A DNA stretch of 64,000 nt from Vibrio anguillarum (GCF_001989995.2 NZ_JAHGUP010000006.1:1-64000), one strand, 5' to 3'; numbered from the stretch's first letter, positions 46,253-57,011 are shown. Notes: generated by a model not told the origin, from the letters alone. Numbers and translations: made by a program.

Positions 46253-47497
46253 ATGTTCACCTCGCTCTCTTTAGTGATTGGTCGGCGTTTTAGCCTGGCA
46301 AAGCAGCGTAATAAAATGGTGTCGTTTATCTCGCTCTCTTCCATTATCGGTATCGCCGTGGGAGTTGCGGTGATCATCGTGGGCTTGTCGGCGATGAATG
46401 GTTTTGAGAGAGAGCTGCAGAATCGCGTGTTATCTGTCATTGCACATGGAGAGTTTGAAGGGGTTCAACAACCCATCGCGAACTGGTCGTCATTAGTCAA
46501 GCAAGCCGTGCAGCATCCAAAAGTGGAAGCGGCCGCTCCTTATGTAAAATTGACGGCATTAGCGGAGAAAGGCGCGCAACTGAAAGCGATTGAGGTACGC
46601 GGAATTGATCCGCAAATGGAGCGCACCGTGTCGCGTTTATCTCAATTTGTCTCTTCCGATGCATGGCAAGGTTTTGTCGCAGGTCAGCAACAGGTCATCT
46701 TAGGCAAAGGAGTGGCGGATAAATTGGGCGCGGCAGTCGGTGACTATGTCACTTTGATGATCCCCTCTGCGAATGAGAGCGCTAAAGTTCAAGCGCCAAA
46801 GCGCGTGCGCGTCAAGGTCTCAGGGCTTTTGGAGCTCAATGGCCAAATTGACCACAGCCTTGCGTTAGTGCCATTGGCAGATGCACAAGCTTACGCCAAA
46901 TTAGGAGAGCGAGTGACGGGCGTTGCTATCAAGGTCTCAGAGGTATTAAATGCAACTCAAATTGTAAGAGAGGTCGGCAATACGCTTGATCAATACGTCT
47001 ATCTACGCAGTTGGCAGCAAAAATTTGGCTTTTTGTACCGTGATATTCAGCTGGTCAGAACCATTATGTATTTGGTGATGGTGTTGGTGATTGGTGTGGC
47101 GAGCTTCAACATCGTTTCAACACTTATGATGGCGGTCAAAGATCGTGCGGCTGAAATCGCCATTTTGCGCACTATGGGCGCGACCGATGGATTAGTGAAA
47201 CGAATTTTTGTCTGGCAGGGTGTTTTCTCTGGTGTATTAGGCAGTGTGATAGGTGGCGTGTTAGGTGTGCTGATTGCGTGGAATTTAACAGCGTTAATCA
47301 AAGGATTAGAACGGTTAGTCGGCCATCAGTTTTTGTCTGGTGATATCTATTTTGTCGACTTTTTGCCATCACAAGTGAACCTATCGGATGTGGTGCTTGT
47401 CTCTTCGACGGCGATTGTGTTGAGCCTACTAGCTACTTGGTATCCTGCCTCTAGAGCCAGTCAACTGAACCCGGCGTCTGTGCTTAGCGCTAAATAA
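46253..47497 (+). CDS. lolE: Lipoprotein-releasing system permease LolE
   Basis: LolE is the second membrane subunit of LolCDE and the one that contacts substrate lipoprotein most directly. The 414-residue protein starts MFTSLSLVIGRRFSLAKQRNKMVSFIS, then TM1 (SSIIGIAVGVAVIIVGLSAMNGF). It has a periplasmic domain at about 50–265 and three C-terminal helices. The coupling loop is VKDRAAEIAILRTMGATDGLV. Similarity to LolC throughout shows ancient duplication. The ATG is directly after the lolD stop. A bidirectional terminator follows. Confidence 0.95.
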   Translation: MFTSLSLVIGRRFSLAKQRNKMVSFISLSSIIGIAVGVAVIIVGLSAMNGFERELQNRVLSVIAHGEFEGVQQPIANWSSLVKQAVQHPKVEAAAPYVKLTALAEKGAQLKAIEVRGIDPQMERTVSRLSQFVSSDAWQGFVAGQQQVILGKGVADKLGAAVGDYVTLMIPSANESAKVQAPKRVRVKVSGLLELNGQIDHSLALVPLADAQAYAKLGERVTGVAIKVSEVLNATQIVREVGNTLDQYVYLRSWQQKFGFLYRDIQLVRTIMYLVMVLVIGVASFNIVSTLMMAVKDRAAEIAILRTMGATDGLVKRIFVWQGVFSGVLGSVIGGVLGVLIAWNLTALIKGLERLVGHQFLSGDIYFVDFLPSQVNLSDVVLVSSTAIVLSLLATWYPASRASQLNPASVLSAK

Positions 47498-47548
47498 TCT
47501 CAACTCGGATTCTTTTCGTTCATCAGCATTGAGCTATTTTTAGCAAAC

Positions 47549-47573
47549 AAAAAGGACCACTTGGTCCTTTTTC
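47549..47573. terminator. Bidirectional terminator after lolE
   Basis: AAAAGGACCA (47550–47559) pairs with TGGTCCTTTT (47562–47571), with A and T runs on the two sides, between convergent genes. Confidence 0.9.
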
Positions 47574-47635
47574 AACATCATACGACATCGTTTTACATGC
47601 TCAGTTGTATAGCCAGTCTCAATCTCTTGAAGCTT

Positions 47636-48145
47636 TTATCTCGCTTGGCGCTTTTGCCAGCTTCTTACGACAGAATAGCGCCATAAACCGTGAATGCCGA
47701 AGTAGCCGATTATGGCGGAGATCACTCCACACATCATGCAACCCAAAAGGAATGGCGGACCAATGGTACTCATTTGTTGCATGATAAAATGCCAAGAGAG
47801 TTCAAAGTGAAATGGTTGTGGTGGTGTTTGCATTACCCATGCGCCAAGCTTGTAGGCGAAGTAGAACAGCACTGGCATGGTGATGGGGTTGCTAATCCAA
47901 ACCAAGGCTACAGAGAGCGGTAAATTGACGCCGCACATAATGGCAAGGCCAGCGGACATGATCATTTGACTCGGAAGTGGAACAAAAGCCATGAACAAAC
48001 CTACGGCGAAGGCGCCCGCTGCTGAGCGGCGGTTCAAACACCATAAATTGGGGTTGTACAGCACATTGCCAAAAATTTTCAATGCCTTCTGACGCTTAAT
48101 CACTTCATGGTTAGGCATAAAACGTTTGATGAACTTTCTTGGCAT
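47636..48145 (-). CDS. DUF2062 membrane protein
   Basis: The 169-residue protein has a basic N-terminus (MPRKFIKRFMPNHEVIKRQKALK) followed by three or four hydrophobic segments (about 44–70, 75–105, 130–155). The DUF2062 hallmark SNPITMPVLFYFAYKLG is present. The function of this family is unknown; some relatives are fused to glycosyltransferases. Its start codon is only 6 nt from the start of divergent comEC. Each gene's promoter and ribosome-binding site must therefore lie inside or against the other coding region. Confidence 0.85.
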   Translation of the reverse strand: MPRKFIKRFMPNHEVIKRQKALKIFGNVLYNPNLWCLNRRSAAGAFAVGLFMAFVPLPSQMIMSAGLAIMCGVNLPLSVALVWISNPITMPVLFYFAYKLGAWVMQTPPQPFHFELSWHFIMQQMSTIGPPFLLGCMMCGVISAIIGYFGIHGLWRYSVVRSWQKRQAR

Positions 48146-48151
48146 CGTGAC

Positions 48152-50395
48152 ATGACTCTCTTATCTAATTACTGGACCCTAGCTTCGTTTTCGCTAACCG
48201 CCATTTCTGCTTCTTATTGGCCTTGGATGCCAGATTGGAAATGGATTATGCCTCTATTCGCCATTCTTATACTCTCTGTCGGTTATAGAAAACTGCGCTT
48301 TCTCTCAGGAGTAACAATGGCTTTAATGGTCATTGTGATCAGCGGGAACTTATTACGTGAGCAGTCCAACACTATTTTTCAGACAGGTTCGGATATTACC
48401 ATAAACGGACAGGTTAACAGCTTTTTTAGACAAATTACTCATGGTTATGAAGGAACAATTTCGATTCGATCAATCAATGGTCAAACCTTAGGCATTTTTT
48501 TGCGGCCCAAGGTGCGATTAATTGCTCCTTTACCGTTGAAGTATGGTGACGTGGCTGAATTCTCCATCACAGTAAAACCTATCTTTGGTCGGTTAAATGA
48601 GACCGGGTTTGATGCAGAGGCGTACTCTTTGAGCCAAGGTATTGTGGCTCGTGCAACGGTTAATAATGGACAGTCTTATCGCATTGAATCATTACCAGAA
48701 TGGCGAGCACAATGGTATCAGAAGATCAAAACCTGGCTCGCTGATGATCCCAATCTTGGTATTTTAATGGCGCTTACGTTTGGTGAGCGCAGTGATATTT
48801 CAACGGCACAGTGGCAAGCATTACGAGACAGTGGGCTGATTCATTTGGTTGCCATTTCTGGTCTGCACATTGGCATCGCGTTTGGTTTTGGTTATGGCCT
48901 TGGGCTTGTATTGATGCGTTTGCATCATCGCATGGGGTGGTCGCCATTCGTCGTAGGAAGCTTGTGCGCACTAGGCTATGCTTGGTTGGCTGGCTTTACC
49001 TTGCCCACTCAACGCGCACTGATCATGTGTTTGCTTAATGTGGCGATGATTGTCCTCAATGTCCGTATCAATACGTTGCAGCGACTGCTTATGACGTTAT
49101 CGGCGGTGCTGCTCATCGATCCTTTTGCTGCGTTATCCAGTAGCTTTTGGATGTCCTTTATTGCTGTCTCAGTGGTGTTCTACCAACTTTCTCTACCTCA
49201 AACTAATCGATTTTTTTTATGGCGTTTATTGACGATGCAGATTGGGTTAGTGCTGTGTATGCTTCCGGTAACCGCTTATTTTTTCGGTGGGGTCAGTACC
49301 AGTGCGGCGCTCTATAACTTAGTGTTTATTCCTTGGTTCAGTTTTGTGGTGGTTCCGGCGATCTTTGTGGCTTTAGTGTGTACGGTTTTGACTTTTGATG
49401 GCGCACCTATGGTGTGGCATTGGGTGGCCAAATTACTCATTCCAGTTGATTGGTCAATACATTATTCAAGCCTCAGTTGGTTTCCTATTTCTGGGTCTGT
49501 TTTGGCTCTGTTGAGCAGTGCTCTGTTGCTGTTTGTGTTTTCACCGTTGATCTCGCGTTTTGCACTTGCGGTTTACAGCCTCATTGTGATGGTTTCTTGG
49601 CTCACCATTCCGATAAAAACAGGTTGGCGGATTGATGTGTTAGATGTTGGGCATGGGTTGGCAGTGTTGATCGAAAAAGAAGGACGCTACGTGCTTTATG
49701 ATACTGGTGCAAGTTGGCAGGGTGGTGATCACATCCAAGCAACAGTTGCCCCCGTGTTAAACAAACGGGGAGCTACGCAATTAGACGGGTTGATTTTGAG
49801 TCACTTGGATAACGACCATGCAGGTGGAAGAGCGGAAGTTGAGCGTGTTTGGCAGCCCAAATGGAAACGTGCTAGTCAAACGATAGCGGGTTACCAACCT
49901 TGTATTGCTGGCGAACAATGGCAGTGGCAACAACTCTCTTTTGATGTTATCTGGCCACCAAAAACTGTAGCGCGGGCTTACAATCCTCACTCTTGTGTGA
50001 TTCGAATCTTTGACCCAAATACCGGTTTTTCAGTGCTTTTACCCGGGGATGTGGATGCCATGAGTGAGTGGTTACTTGCGCGAACAGAGCAATCCTTACA
50101 AAGTCATATCCTGCTTGTACCGCACCACGGTAGTAGGACATCTTCTACTGTTGCTTTGATTCGTAAGGTGAATCCTGAGGTCGCTATTGCCTCGCTCGCC
50201 AAAGGCGGACGCTGGCAATTACCTTCCGCACAGGTTGTTCAACGCTACCAGCAACATGGAGCAAACTGGTTGGATACGGGTGAAGCAGGGCAAATTAGCG
50301 TTATTTTTGGCATGCAGAATTATCAAGTTAGCAGCTTGCGTATCTCTCGCTCTCAGGCTTGGTATAGGCAGATGCTCCGTAACGAGGTAGAATGA
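48152..50395 (+). CDS. comEC: DNA internalisation competence protein ComEC/Rec2
   Basis: ComEC is the inner-membrane channel through which single-stranded DNA enters during natural transformation. The 747-residue protein has an N-terminal membrane and OB-like domain (DUF4131, about 1–190). The Competence domain with many helices (about 190–480) contains LIHLVAISGLHIGIAFGFGYGLG. A C-terminal metallo-beta-lactamase-like domain carries LDVGHGLAVLIEKEGRYVLYDTG, LSHLDNDHAGG and VPHHGSRTSS. The HxDxDH-type motif is intact as SHLDNDH. An in-frame ATG at 48107 would overlap the divergent gene, so ATG 48152 is used. It is followed 32 nt later by msbA, an arrangement also found in E. coli (ycaI–msbA–lpxK). 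Confidence 0.93.
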   Translation: MTLLSNYWTLASFSLTAISASYWPWMPDWKWIMPLFAILILSVGYRKLRFLSGVTMALMVIVISGNLLREQSNTIFQTGSDITINGQVNSFFRQITHGYEGTISIRSINGQTLGIFLRPKVRLIAPLPLKYGDVAEFSITVKPIFGRLNETGFDAEAYSLSQGIVARATVNNGQSYRIESLPEWRAQWYQKIKTWLADDPNLGILMALTFGERSDISTAQWQALRDSGLIHLVAISGLHIGIAFGFGYGLGLVLMRLHHRMGWSPFVVGSLCALGYAWLAGFTLPTQRALIMCLLNVAMIVLNVRINTLQRLLMTLSAVLLIDPFAALSSSFWMSFIAVSVVFYQLSLPQTNRFFLWRLLTMQIGLVLCMLPVTAYFFGGVSTSAALYNLVFIPWFSFVVVPAIFVALVCTVLTFDGAPMVWHWVAKLLIPVDWSIHYSSLSWFPISGSVLALLSSALLLFVFSPLISRFALAVYSLIVMVSWLTIPIKTGWRIDVLDVGHGLAVLIEKEGRYVLYDTGASWQGGDHIQATVAPVLNKRGATQLDGLILSHLDNDHAGGRAEVERVWQPKWKRASQTIAGYQPCIAGEQWQWQQLSFDVIWPPKTVARAYNPHSCVIRIFDPNTGFSVLLPGDVDAMSEWLLARTEQSLQSHILLVPHHGSRTSSTVALIRKVNPEVAIASLAKGGRWQLPSAQVVQRYQQHGANWLDTGEAGQISVIFGMQNYQVSSLRISRSQAWYRQMLRNEVE

Positions 50396-50427
50396 GCGCA
50401 ATATTTTCTTAAAAACAAAGCATTTCT

Positions 50428-52176
50428 ATGTCACTCAATACTGACGAAACCACTTGGCAAACCTTCAAACGCCTGTGGACCTATATCCGCCTATATAAAT
50501 CTGGCCTAGCAGTTGCCGTTGTCGCATTGATTATCAATGCGGTCTCTGACACATATATGGTGTCATTACTTAAGCCTCTTCTAGATGAAGGATTTGGTAA
50601 TGCGGAATCCGATTTCTTGCGAGTGCTGCCTTTTATTATTTTGGGGATGATGGCGCTACGTGGTTTAAGTGGCTTTGTCTCCTCGTACTGCTTGAGCTGG
50701 GTTTCTGGCAATGTTGTGATGTTGATGCGTCGAAAAATCTTCAATCAATTCATGCACATGCCTGTCAGTTTTTTTGATAGAGAATCAACAGGTGGTCTGT
50801 TATCACGTATCACCTATGATTCAGAGCAAGTGGCTGGGGCGACCAGTCGTGCATTGGTCAGCATTGTTCGCGAAGGTGCGAGTATCATCGGCCTATTGAC
50901 CTTGATGTTTTGGAATAGCTGGCAGTTATCTTTGGTATTAATCGTGGTTGCGCCAGTGGTTGCAATGGGGATTGGCATTGTCTCTAAACGTTTTCGCAAG
51001 ATCTCAAAAGGGATGCAGACCACCATGGGTGATGTGACCTCTTCAGCAGAGCAGATGCTAAAAGGGCACAAAGTCGTACTGAGCTATGGTGGACAAGACG
51101 TAGAGCGTAAACGTTTTGACCATGTCAGCAATCAAATGCGTCAACAAACAATGAAGCTGGTTGCGGCGCAGTCCACTGCTGACCCTATTATTCAAATGAT
51201 TGCTTCTTTAGCACTTGTCACTGTGCTGTTTTTAGCCAGCGTTGATTCTATTCGTGCCGAATTAACACCAGGTACTTTTACGGTGGTGTTCTCGGCAATG
51301 TTTGGCTTGATGCGACCACTGAAAGCGTTAACGAGTGTTACCTCCGATTTCCAACGTGGTATGGCGGCCAGCCAAACATTATTTGAGCTGATTGATTTAG
51401 AAACCGAGCGCGACACTGGCCAGTTTGAAGCCGAAAAAGTACGTGGTGACGTTAGAGTTCAGGATGTGACCTTTACTTATCAAGGTAAAGAAAAACCAGC
51501 GCTGTCTCATGTGAGCTTTGAGATTCCTCAAGGTAAAACGGTCGCGCTTGTTGGGCGTTCCGGCTCAGGGAAAAGTACTATCGCGAGCCTCTTGACTCGT
51601 TTTTATGATGCCGATTCAGGTGCTATCTATCTAGATGATCATGATATTCGCGATTATAAACTGAAGAACTTGCGCACCCACTTTGCGCTGGTTTCGCAAA
51701 ATGTTCACCTCTTCAACGATACCATTGCCAATAATATTGCTTACGCGGCAGAAAATGAGTATACGCGTGAGCAAATTGAGCACGCGGCTAGGCTTGCTCA
51801 TGCCATGGAGTTTATCAATAGCATGCCTGATGGCTTGGATACCATGATTGGTGAGAATGGAGCCAGTTTATCGGGTGGTCAACGTCAACGAGTAGCGATT
51901 GCACGAGCGTTATTACGTGATGCACCCGTACTTATCCTAGATGAGGCGACTTCTGCGTTGGATACAGAATCTGAGAGAGCGATTCAATCAGCACTTGAAG
52001 AGCTACAAAAGAATAAAACGGTATTGGTCATTGCGCACCGCTTGTCGACGATTGAAGAAGCCGATGAAATTCTAGTGGTCGATGAGGGTGAAATTATCGA
52101 ACGTGGTCATCATGCTCAGTTAATTGCACAGGATGGGGCGTATGCCCAACTACATCGAATTCAATTTGGTGACTAA
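50428..52176 (+). CDS. msbA: Lipid A export ATP-binding/permease protein MsbA
   Basis: MsbA flips lipid A–core from the inner to the outer leaflet of the inner membrane. The 582-residue half-transporter has six membrane helices (1–320) and a nucleotide-binding domain. Motifs are Walker [11 protein letters not shown], the Q-loop after [21 protein letters not shown], signature [15 protein letters not shown], Walker [17 protein letters not shown] and H-loop AHRLSTI. The length matches E. coli and V. cholerae MsbA (582). It is followed 3 nt later by lpxK, the preceding enzyme of the lipid A pathway. Confidence 0.98.
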   Translation: MSLNTDETTWQTFKRLWTYIRLYKSGLAVAVVALIINAVSDTYMVSLLKPLLDEGFGNAESDFLRVLPFIILGMMALRGLSGFVSSYCLSWVSGNVVMLMRRKIFNQFMHMPVSFFDRESTGGLLSRITYDSEQVAGATSRALVSIVREGASIIGLLTLMFWNSWQLSLVLIVVAPVVAMGIGIVSKRFRKISKGMQTTMGDVTSSAEQMLKGHKVVLSYGGQDVERKRFDHVSNQMRQQTMKLVAAQSTADPIIQMIASLALVTVLFLASVDSIRAELTPGTFTVVFSAMFGLMRPLKALTSVTSDFQRGMAASQTLFELIDLETERDTGQFEAEKVRGDVRVQDVTFTYQGKEKPALSHVSFEIPQGKTVALVGRSGSGKSTIASLLTRFYDADSGAIYLDDHDIRDYKLKNLRTHFALVSQNVHLFNDTIANNIAYAAENEYTREQIEHAARLAHAMEFINSMPDGLDTMIGENGASLSGGQRQRVAIARALLRDAPVLILDEATSALDTESERAIQSALEELQKNKTVLVIAHRLSTIEEADEILVVDEGEIIERGHHAQLIAQDGAYAQLHRIQFGD

Positions 52177-52179
52177 TCA

Positions 52180-53187
52180 GTGATTGAAAAAATCTGGTTC
52201 GGACATCACCCAGCGTGTTTTTTGTTGTGGCCACTGTTGTGGCCACTGAGTGTCTTGTTTCGGTTGGTCAGTCAAGCACGTAAGCGAGCATTCCAAGCGA
52301 ACAAAAAAGAGCGCTATAAGGCTCCCGTTCCTGTGGTGGTGGTGGGTAATATTACCGCGGGTGGTAATGGTAAAACACCGTTGGTTGTATGGTTAGTGGA
52401 AGCTTTACAAGAACAAGGCTTCAAACCAGGAGTTGTTTCGCGTGGGTATGGTGGTAAGGCTCCGGTTTATCCATTAGTGCTGCAAAGTGATACGCCAACC
52501 GCTCACTGCGGTGACGAACCTAAATTGATTCACCAGCGCACGGGTGCTCCGGTTGCTGTTGCACCAAAGCGCTCACAAGCAGTGCAAGCCCTGCTTCCGT
52601 TGGGTGTTGATGTGATCATCACTGACGATGGCCTTCAGCACTATGCATTGGAGCGTGATCTCGAATTTGCAGTCGTGGACGGCGTTCGTCGCTTCGGTAA
52701 TGAGCAGTTCATGCCTTTAGGTCCGTTAAGAGAGCCACTCTCTCGGTTATCGGAAGTTGATTTTATTGTGACTAATGGCGGTCAAGCTCAATATGGCGAA
52801 TTGGCTATGCACCTTTCACCTAGCTTAGCCGTTAACTTAGTGACAGGTCAGCAAGCGCCAGTGAGCCAGTTAGCTGCATTAGTGGCTTTTGCTGGCATTG
52901 GTTATCCCACGCGCTTTTTCAATACATTAGAAGCTTTAGGTGCAAAGACGGTATTGACCCAAGGTTTTGCGGATCACCGAGAGTATCAATATTCAGAATT
53001 AGAGGCGCTTGCGCAACATGGAGCAAACGTCATCATGACAGAAAAAGACGCAGTGAAATGTGCGGCCTTTGCACAAGAAAACTGGTGGTATCTTCCCGTT
53101 TCTGCGCAATTTAGTTCGCCAGATGAAAGGCGTATTTTGGACAAAATAAAAGAGGTAATGGAGTCATATGGATCACCGTCTGCTTGA
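52180..53187 (+). CDS. lpxK: Tetraacyldisaccharide 4'-kinase
   Basis: LpxK phosphorylates the tetraacyldisaccharide to give lipid IVA. The 335-residue protein has an N-terminal membrane-binding helix ([21 protein letters not shown]) and the P-loop [21 protein letters not shown]. Other landmarks are VSRGYGG, GDEPKLI and [18 protein letters not shown], the last carrying catalytic Asp/His residues. A GTG start at 52180, 3 nt after the msbA stop, gives [14 protein letters not shown]. Its 3' end overlaps ycaR by 20 nt. Confidence 0.96.
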   Translation: MIEKIWFGHHPACFLLWPLLWPLSVLFRLVSQARKRAFQANKKERYKAPVPVVVVGNITAGGNGKTPLVVWLVEALQEQGFKPGVVSRGYGGKAPVYPLVLQSDTPTAHCGDEPKLIHQRTGAPVAVAPKRSQAVQALLPLGVDVIITDDGLQHYALERDLEFAVVDGVRRFGNEQFMPLGPLREPLSRLSEVDFIVTNGGQAQYGELAMHLSPSLAVNLVTGQQAPVSQLAALVAFAGIGYPTRFFNTLEALGAKTVLTQGFADHREYQYSELEALAQHGANVIMTEKDAVKCAAFAQENWWYLPVSAQFSSPDERRILDKIKEVMESYGSPSA

Positions 53188-53347
53188 AATTGTAGCTTGC
53201 CCTGTATGTAAAAGTAAGTTGACTTATGATAAAGAAAATCAAGAGCTTATTTGTAAGTTAGATCGTTTGGCCTACCCAATAAAAGAAGGGATTCCTGTGT
53301 TGCTTGAGCCAGAAGCGCGCAGCATGACGATGGATGAGGGGCGATAA
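53168..53347 (+). CDS. ycaR: YcaR, UPF0434/Trm112-like small protein
   Basis: This 59-residue gene is short. ATG 53168 overlaps the end of lpxK by 20 nt, and TAA 53345–53347 overlaps the kdsB start by 1 nt. The product begins [20 protein letters not shown], a CPxC half of a zinc-binding Trm112-like fold. It continues [21 protein letters not shown], the typical UPF0434 core. Only three cysteines are present (11, 14, 29). E. coli ycaR lies in the same lpxK–ycaR–kdsB order. The function is not established. Confidence 0.9.
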   Translation: MDHRLLEIVACPVCKSKLTYDKENQELICKLDRLAYPIKEGIPVLLEPEARSMTMDEGR

Positions 53348-54105
53348 TGGCTTTCACCGTTGTTATCCCTGCTCGTTATCAGTCAACTCGCTTACCTGGC
53401 AAACCTTTGGCTGATATCGGCGGTAAACCCATGATTCAGTGGGTTTATGAGCAAGCGTTACAATCGGGAGCTGAGCAGGTCGTTATTGCTACTGATGATG
53501 CTCGTGTTGAAGCGGCTGTCCATGCGTTTGGTGGCAATGTTTGTATGACATCATCACATCACGAGTCCGGTACTGAGCGTTTAGCCGAAGTGGTGAAATT
53601 AATGGGCATTGCCGATCACCACATTATTGTTAACGTACAAGGTGATGAGCCACTCATTCCACCGAGCATCATCAAGCAGGTCGCTAACAATTTAGCCAAC
53701 AGTAGCGCGCCGATGGCGACTTTAGCGGTTGAAATTACTGATCAAGCTGAAGTGTTTAACCCTAACGCGGTTAAAGTGGTAACAGATCAAGAGGGTTACG
53801 CGCTGTATTTCAGCCGTGCGACAATTCCTTGGGATAGAGACAATTTTGCAGCGGGTGGTCAAACGGTGATTCAGCCATTGCTACGTCATATTGGTATTTA
53901 CGCTTATCGGGCTGGTTTCATCAATACTTATATCAACTGGCAACCCAGTGTACTTGAGAAAATTGAGTGTTTAGAGCAGCTTCGAGTACTGTGGTATGGT
54001 GAAAAAATTCACGTTGCTGTTGCTAAAGAAGCACCGCCTGCAGGGGTTGATACGCCAGAGGATCTTGAATTGGTTCGTGCTCTCGTTAGTTCACATAACG
54101 CTTAA
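53347..54105 (+). CDS. kdsB: 3-deoxy-manno-octulosonate cytidylyltransferase
   Basis: KdsB activates Kdo as CMP-Kdo for transfer to lipid A. The 252-residue nucleotidyltransferase starts [24 protein letters not shown], the CTP-binding loop of the family. It contains [20 protein letters not shown], where QGDEP binds metal, and [20 protein letters not shown] and [17 protein letters not shown]. The length matches E. coli KdsB (248). Its ATG overlaps the ycaR stop by 1 nt. It is the last gene of the msbA–lpxK–ycaR–kdsB run before a strong terminator. Confidence 0.98.
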   Translation: MAFTVVIPARYQSTRLPGKPLADIGGKPMIQWVYEQALQSGAEQVVIATDDARVEAAVHAFGGNVCMTSSHHESGTERLAEVVKLMGIADHHIIVNVQGDEPLIPPSIIKQVANNLANSSAPMATLAVEITDQAEVFNPNAVKVVTDQEGYALYFSRATIPWDRDNFAAGGQTVIQPLLRHIGIYAYRAGFINTYINWQPSVLEKIECLEQLRVLWYGEKIHVAVAKEAPPAGVDTPEDLELVRALVSSHNA

Positions 54106-54144
54106 ACTGTTTGAATTTACGCTAAGATCGAAGGAAAAACTAAG

Positions 54145-54172
54145 AAAAAGGAGCTAAATAGCTCCTTTTTCT
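54145..54172. terminator. Bidirectional terminator between kdsB and spoVR
   Basis: AAAAAGGAGC (54145–54154) pairs perfectly with GCTCCTTTTT (54161–54170) around a 6-nt loop, between convergent genes. Confidence 0.92.
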
Positions 54173-54188
54173 CTTTGGTCTCGGATTG

Positions 54189-55727
54189 CTAAATCCGAGT
54201 TTCACGGAGTTGTGGGCAGGCGGCTAGAATTTCACGTCGGCCGCTCTCTTTGAGCTCTTCCAAAATGACATCAAATCCCCATAAACGGTAAAGGTGTTTT
54301 AGTACCTCATGATAGCTTTGATCTAAAGGAATTCTATCGTGTGGAACGTGTTGAAGCGTCAGGGAACGATCACCACGAACATCCACGTTATAAACTTGAA
54401 TATTCGGTTCTAAGTTACTGAGATTATACTGCGCTGCAAGCTTTTCACGGATGGCGTGATAGCCAATATCATCGTGAATGGCACTAACTTCAATGAAATT
54501 CTTACGATCATCATCCACAATGGCAAACAGCTTGAAATCGCGCATTACTTTAGGTGAAAGATACTGGCTAATGAAGCTCTCGTCCTTAAAGTTGTGCATA
54601 GCAAAATGAAGCGCATCTAACCATTCTGTGCCAGCAAGCTCAGGAAACCATTCCCTATCTTCATCGGTTGGCTCTTCACAAATACGTTTAATATCTTTAA
54701 ACATAGCAAAGCCAAGTGCATATGGATTGATGCCACTAAAATAGGGGCTGTTGTAAGAAGGTTGTGCGACGACACTGGTGTGGCTGTGTAGAAACTCAAG
54801 AATGAATTTCTCAGAAACAAAACCTTCATCATAAAGGTGATTCAAGATAGTGTAGTGCCAGAATGTGGCCCAGCCTTCATTCATCACTTGCGTCTGTTTT
54901 TGTGGGTAAAAATATTGGCTTATTTTCCTCACAATACGAACGATCTCCCGTTGCCATGGCTCAAGCAGTGGCGCATGTTTCTCAATGAAATAAAGAATGT
55001 TTTCTTGTGGCTCACTTGGAAAACGAACTTTAAGATCTTCTTCTTTGGTTTTTGCTTTAGGCACGGTGCGCCACAGTTCATTAACTTGCGATTGTAGATA
55101 AGCTTCGCGCTCTTCTTGACGTGCTTTTTCTTCTGCTATCGATATTTTTTCAGGTCTTTTATAGCGGTCAACACCATAATTCATTAACGCGTGGCATGAG
55201 TCGAGCAGCGATTCGACTTCGGGTACGCCATATTTTTCTTCGCATTCTGAAATGTAGTTTTTGGCAAACAAGAGATAGTCAATGATAGAGCTCGCATCCG
55301 TCCAAGTTTGGAAAAGGTAGTTGCCTTTGAAAAACGAGTTGTGTCCATAGCAAGCGTGCGCCATCACTAAGGCTTGCATAGTGACGGTGTTTTCTTCCAT
55401 CAAATAGGCAATGCATGGGTCTGAGTTAATAACGATCTCATACGCGAGCCCCATTTGGCCGTGTTTGTAACCTTGTTCCGTTTGAATAAATTTTTTGCCA
55501 AATGACCAGTGGCTGTAATTAATCGGCATGCCAATGCTGGAGTAGGCATCCATCATCTGCTCGGAGGTAATAACTTCAATTTGATTAGGGTAAGTATCGA
55601 GACGATAAAACTCAGCTACCCGGCGTATTTCAGTATGGTATTTCTCCAAAAGCTCAAACGTCCAGTCAGGCCCGTCTGGTAACAATTTGCTCTTGCGTTT
55701 TGAAGTACCTTTCGCTTTTGTTGTCAT
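54189..55727 (-). CDS. SpoVR family protein
   Basis: The 512-residue protein is a SpoVR-family member (E. coli YcgB-like). It starts with a basic segment (MTTKAKGTSKRKSKLLPDGPDW). Conserved motifs include MAHACYGHNSFFKGNYLFQ, MNEGWATFWHYTILNHLYDEG and YALGFAMFKDIKRICEEPTDED. The HACYGHNSFFK and NEGWATFWH motifs look metal-binding, but no activity is established. It is the third gene of prkA–yeaH–spoVR, 12 nt after yeaH. In many Proteobacteria this trio is induced in stationary phase and starvation. Confidence 0.93.
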   Translation of the reverse strand: MTTKAKGTSKRKSKLLPDGPDWTFELLEKYHTEIRRVAEFYRLDTYPNQIEVITSEQMMDAYSSIGMPINYSHWSFGKKFIQTEQGYKHGQMGLAYEIVINSDPCIAYLMEENTVTMQALVMAHACYGHNSFFKGNYLFQTWTDASSIIDYLLFAKNYISECEEKYGVPEVESLLDSCHALMNYGVDRYKRPEKISIAEEKARQEEREAYLQSQVNELWRTVPKAKTKEEDLKVRFPSEPQENILYFIEKHAPLLEPWQREIVRIVRKISQYFYPQKQTQVMNEGWATFWHYTILNHLYDEGFVSEKFILEFLHSHTSVVAQPSYNSPYFSGINPYALGFAMFKDIKRICEEPTDEDREWFPELAGTEWLDALHFAMHNFKDESFISQYLSPKVMRDFKLFAIVDDDRKNFIEVSAIHDDIGYHAIREKLAAQYNLSNLEPNIQVYNVDVRGDRSLTLQHVPHDRIPLDQSYHEVLKHLYRLWGFDVILEELKESGRREILAACPQLRETRI

Positions 55728-55739
55728 TAGTATGCCTCC

Positions 55740-57011
55740 CTAAGCTGTTTCCTTTTGGAATAGCTCCCTAAATACAGGGAATATGTCATCCACGGTGCGA
55801 ATGTTTTTAATCGCAAAATTGCCAAATGAGGGTTGTAATTTTTCGTACTCGTGCCACAAGGTTTGGTGTGAGCGACGAGTGATTTCAATATAAGCGTAAT
55901 ACTGGCAATATGGCAGAAGCTTATTGGTGAGGAGTTCTTTACAACGAGGCGAATCATCAGCCCAGTTATCACCATCGGATGCTTGAGCTGCGTAGATGTT
56001 CCATTCGCCGAGTGGGTAGCGTTGTTCAATGATTTCATGCATTAATTTCAGTGCGCTAGAAACAATCGTGCCGCCGGTCTCTTGAGAGTAGAAGAACTCG
56101 TGCTCATCCACCTCTTTGGCTTGCGTATGGTGACGAATAAACACCACTTCGACATTTTCATAAGTGCGAGTTAAAAATAGATACAGCAACACGTAAAAAC
56201 GTTTGGCAATATCTTTAGTCGCTTGATCCATTGAACCCGACACATCCATTAAGCAGAACATAACAGCTTGGCTCGATGGAATGGGGCGTTTTTCAAAGTT
56301 TTTGAAACGTAGGTCAAACGTATCAATAAACGGCACACTTTCAATTTTTTTACGCAACGCTTCGATTTCTTGCTTAAGTCGCTTCTCTTCTAATACTTGA
56401 GCGGGCTCTCTATTTTGAATGCGCAGTAACTCTTCTTCTAATTCCCCCATTAAACGACGTTTTCCCGCTGTCATTGCGGTGCGGCGAGCCAGTGATTGTT
56501 GCAAAGAGCGAACTACAGCAATGTTCGACGGTACACCTGCCGTTTTGAAACCCGCGCGATGAGTTTTCCATTCTGTAATCTTATTGATTTGATTTTTTTC
56601 TAGATTAGGCAATTCCAGATCTTCAAACAGTAGATCAAGATATTCATCTTTAGAGATTTGGAAAATAAATTCATCTTGACCTTCGCCATCAGCACTCGCA
56701 TCACCTTGTCCTGAACCATTGCCTTGTCCGCCACCTTTAGGTCTCTCAATTTTATCACCAGTAATAAACTGGTCATTACCCGGGTGAACCCGTTCTTTCA
56801 AGCCGCCTTTTCCTTGATGAAACACGGGTTCTTTGATGTCGTGATTTGGGATCGACACATCTTCGCCAGACTCGGTGTTGGTGATGGAGCGACGATTCAC
56901 TGCGTCTGCAACAGATTCTTTGATCTGCTCTTTATGACGGCGTAAAAAGCGTTGTCTATTGACCGCGCTTTTGTTTTTACCGTTCAATCTTCTATCGATA
57001 AATTGCGCCAT
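55740..57011 (-). CDS. yeaH: YeaH family protein with von Willebrand A-like domain
   Basis: The 423-residue protein (UPF0229) has a basic N-terminal segment ([23 protein letters not shown]) and a Gly/Gln-rich low-complexity linker at about 93–112 ([20 protein letters not shown]). A C-terminal vWA-like domain has an intact metal site motif MDVSGSMDQ (DVSGSM at 256–261). Such proteins often act with AAA+ or kinase partners; here PrkA, encoded 82 nt upstream, is the likely partner. E. coli has the yeaG–yeaH pair in the same order. The molecular function is unknown. Confidence 0.93.
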   Translation of the reverse strand: MAQFIDRRLNGKNKSAVNRQRFLRRHKEQIKESVADAVNRRSITNTESGEDVSIPNHDIKEPVFHQGKGGLKERVHPGNDQFITGDKIERPKGGGQGNGSGQGDASADGEGQDEFIFQISKDEYLDLLFEDLELPNLEKNQINKITEWKTHRAGFKTAGVPSNIAVVRSLQQSLARRTAMTAGKRRLMGELEEELLRIQNREPAQVLEEKRLKQEIEALRKKIESVPFIDTFDLRFKNFEKRPIPSSQAVMFCLMDVSGSMDQATKDIAKRFYVLLYLFLTRTYENVEVVFIRHHTQAKEVDEHEFFYSQETGGTIVSSALKLMHEIIEQRYPLGEWNIYAAQASDGDNWADDSPRCKELLTNKLLPYCQYYAYIEITRRSHQTLWHEYEKLQPSFGNFAIKNIRTVDDIFPVFRELFQKETA

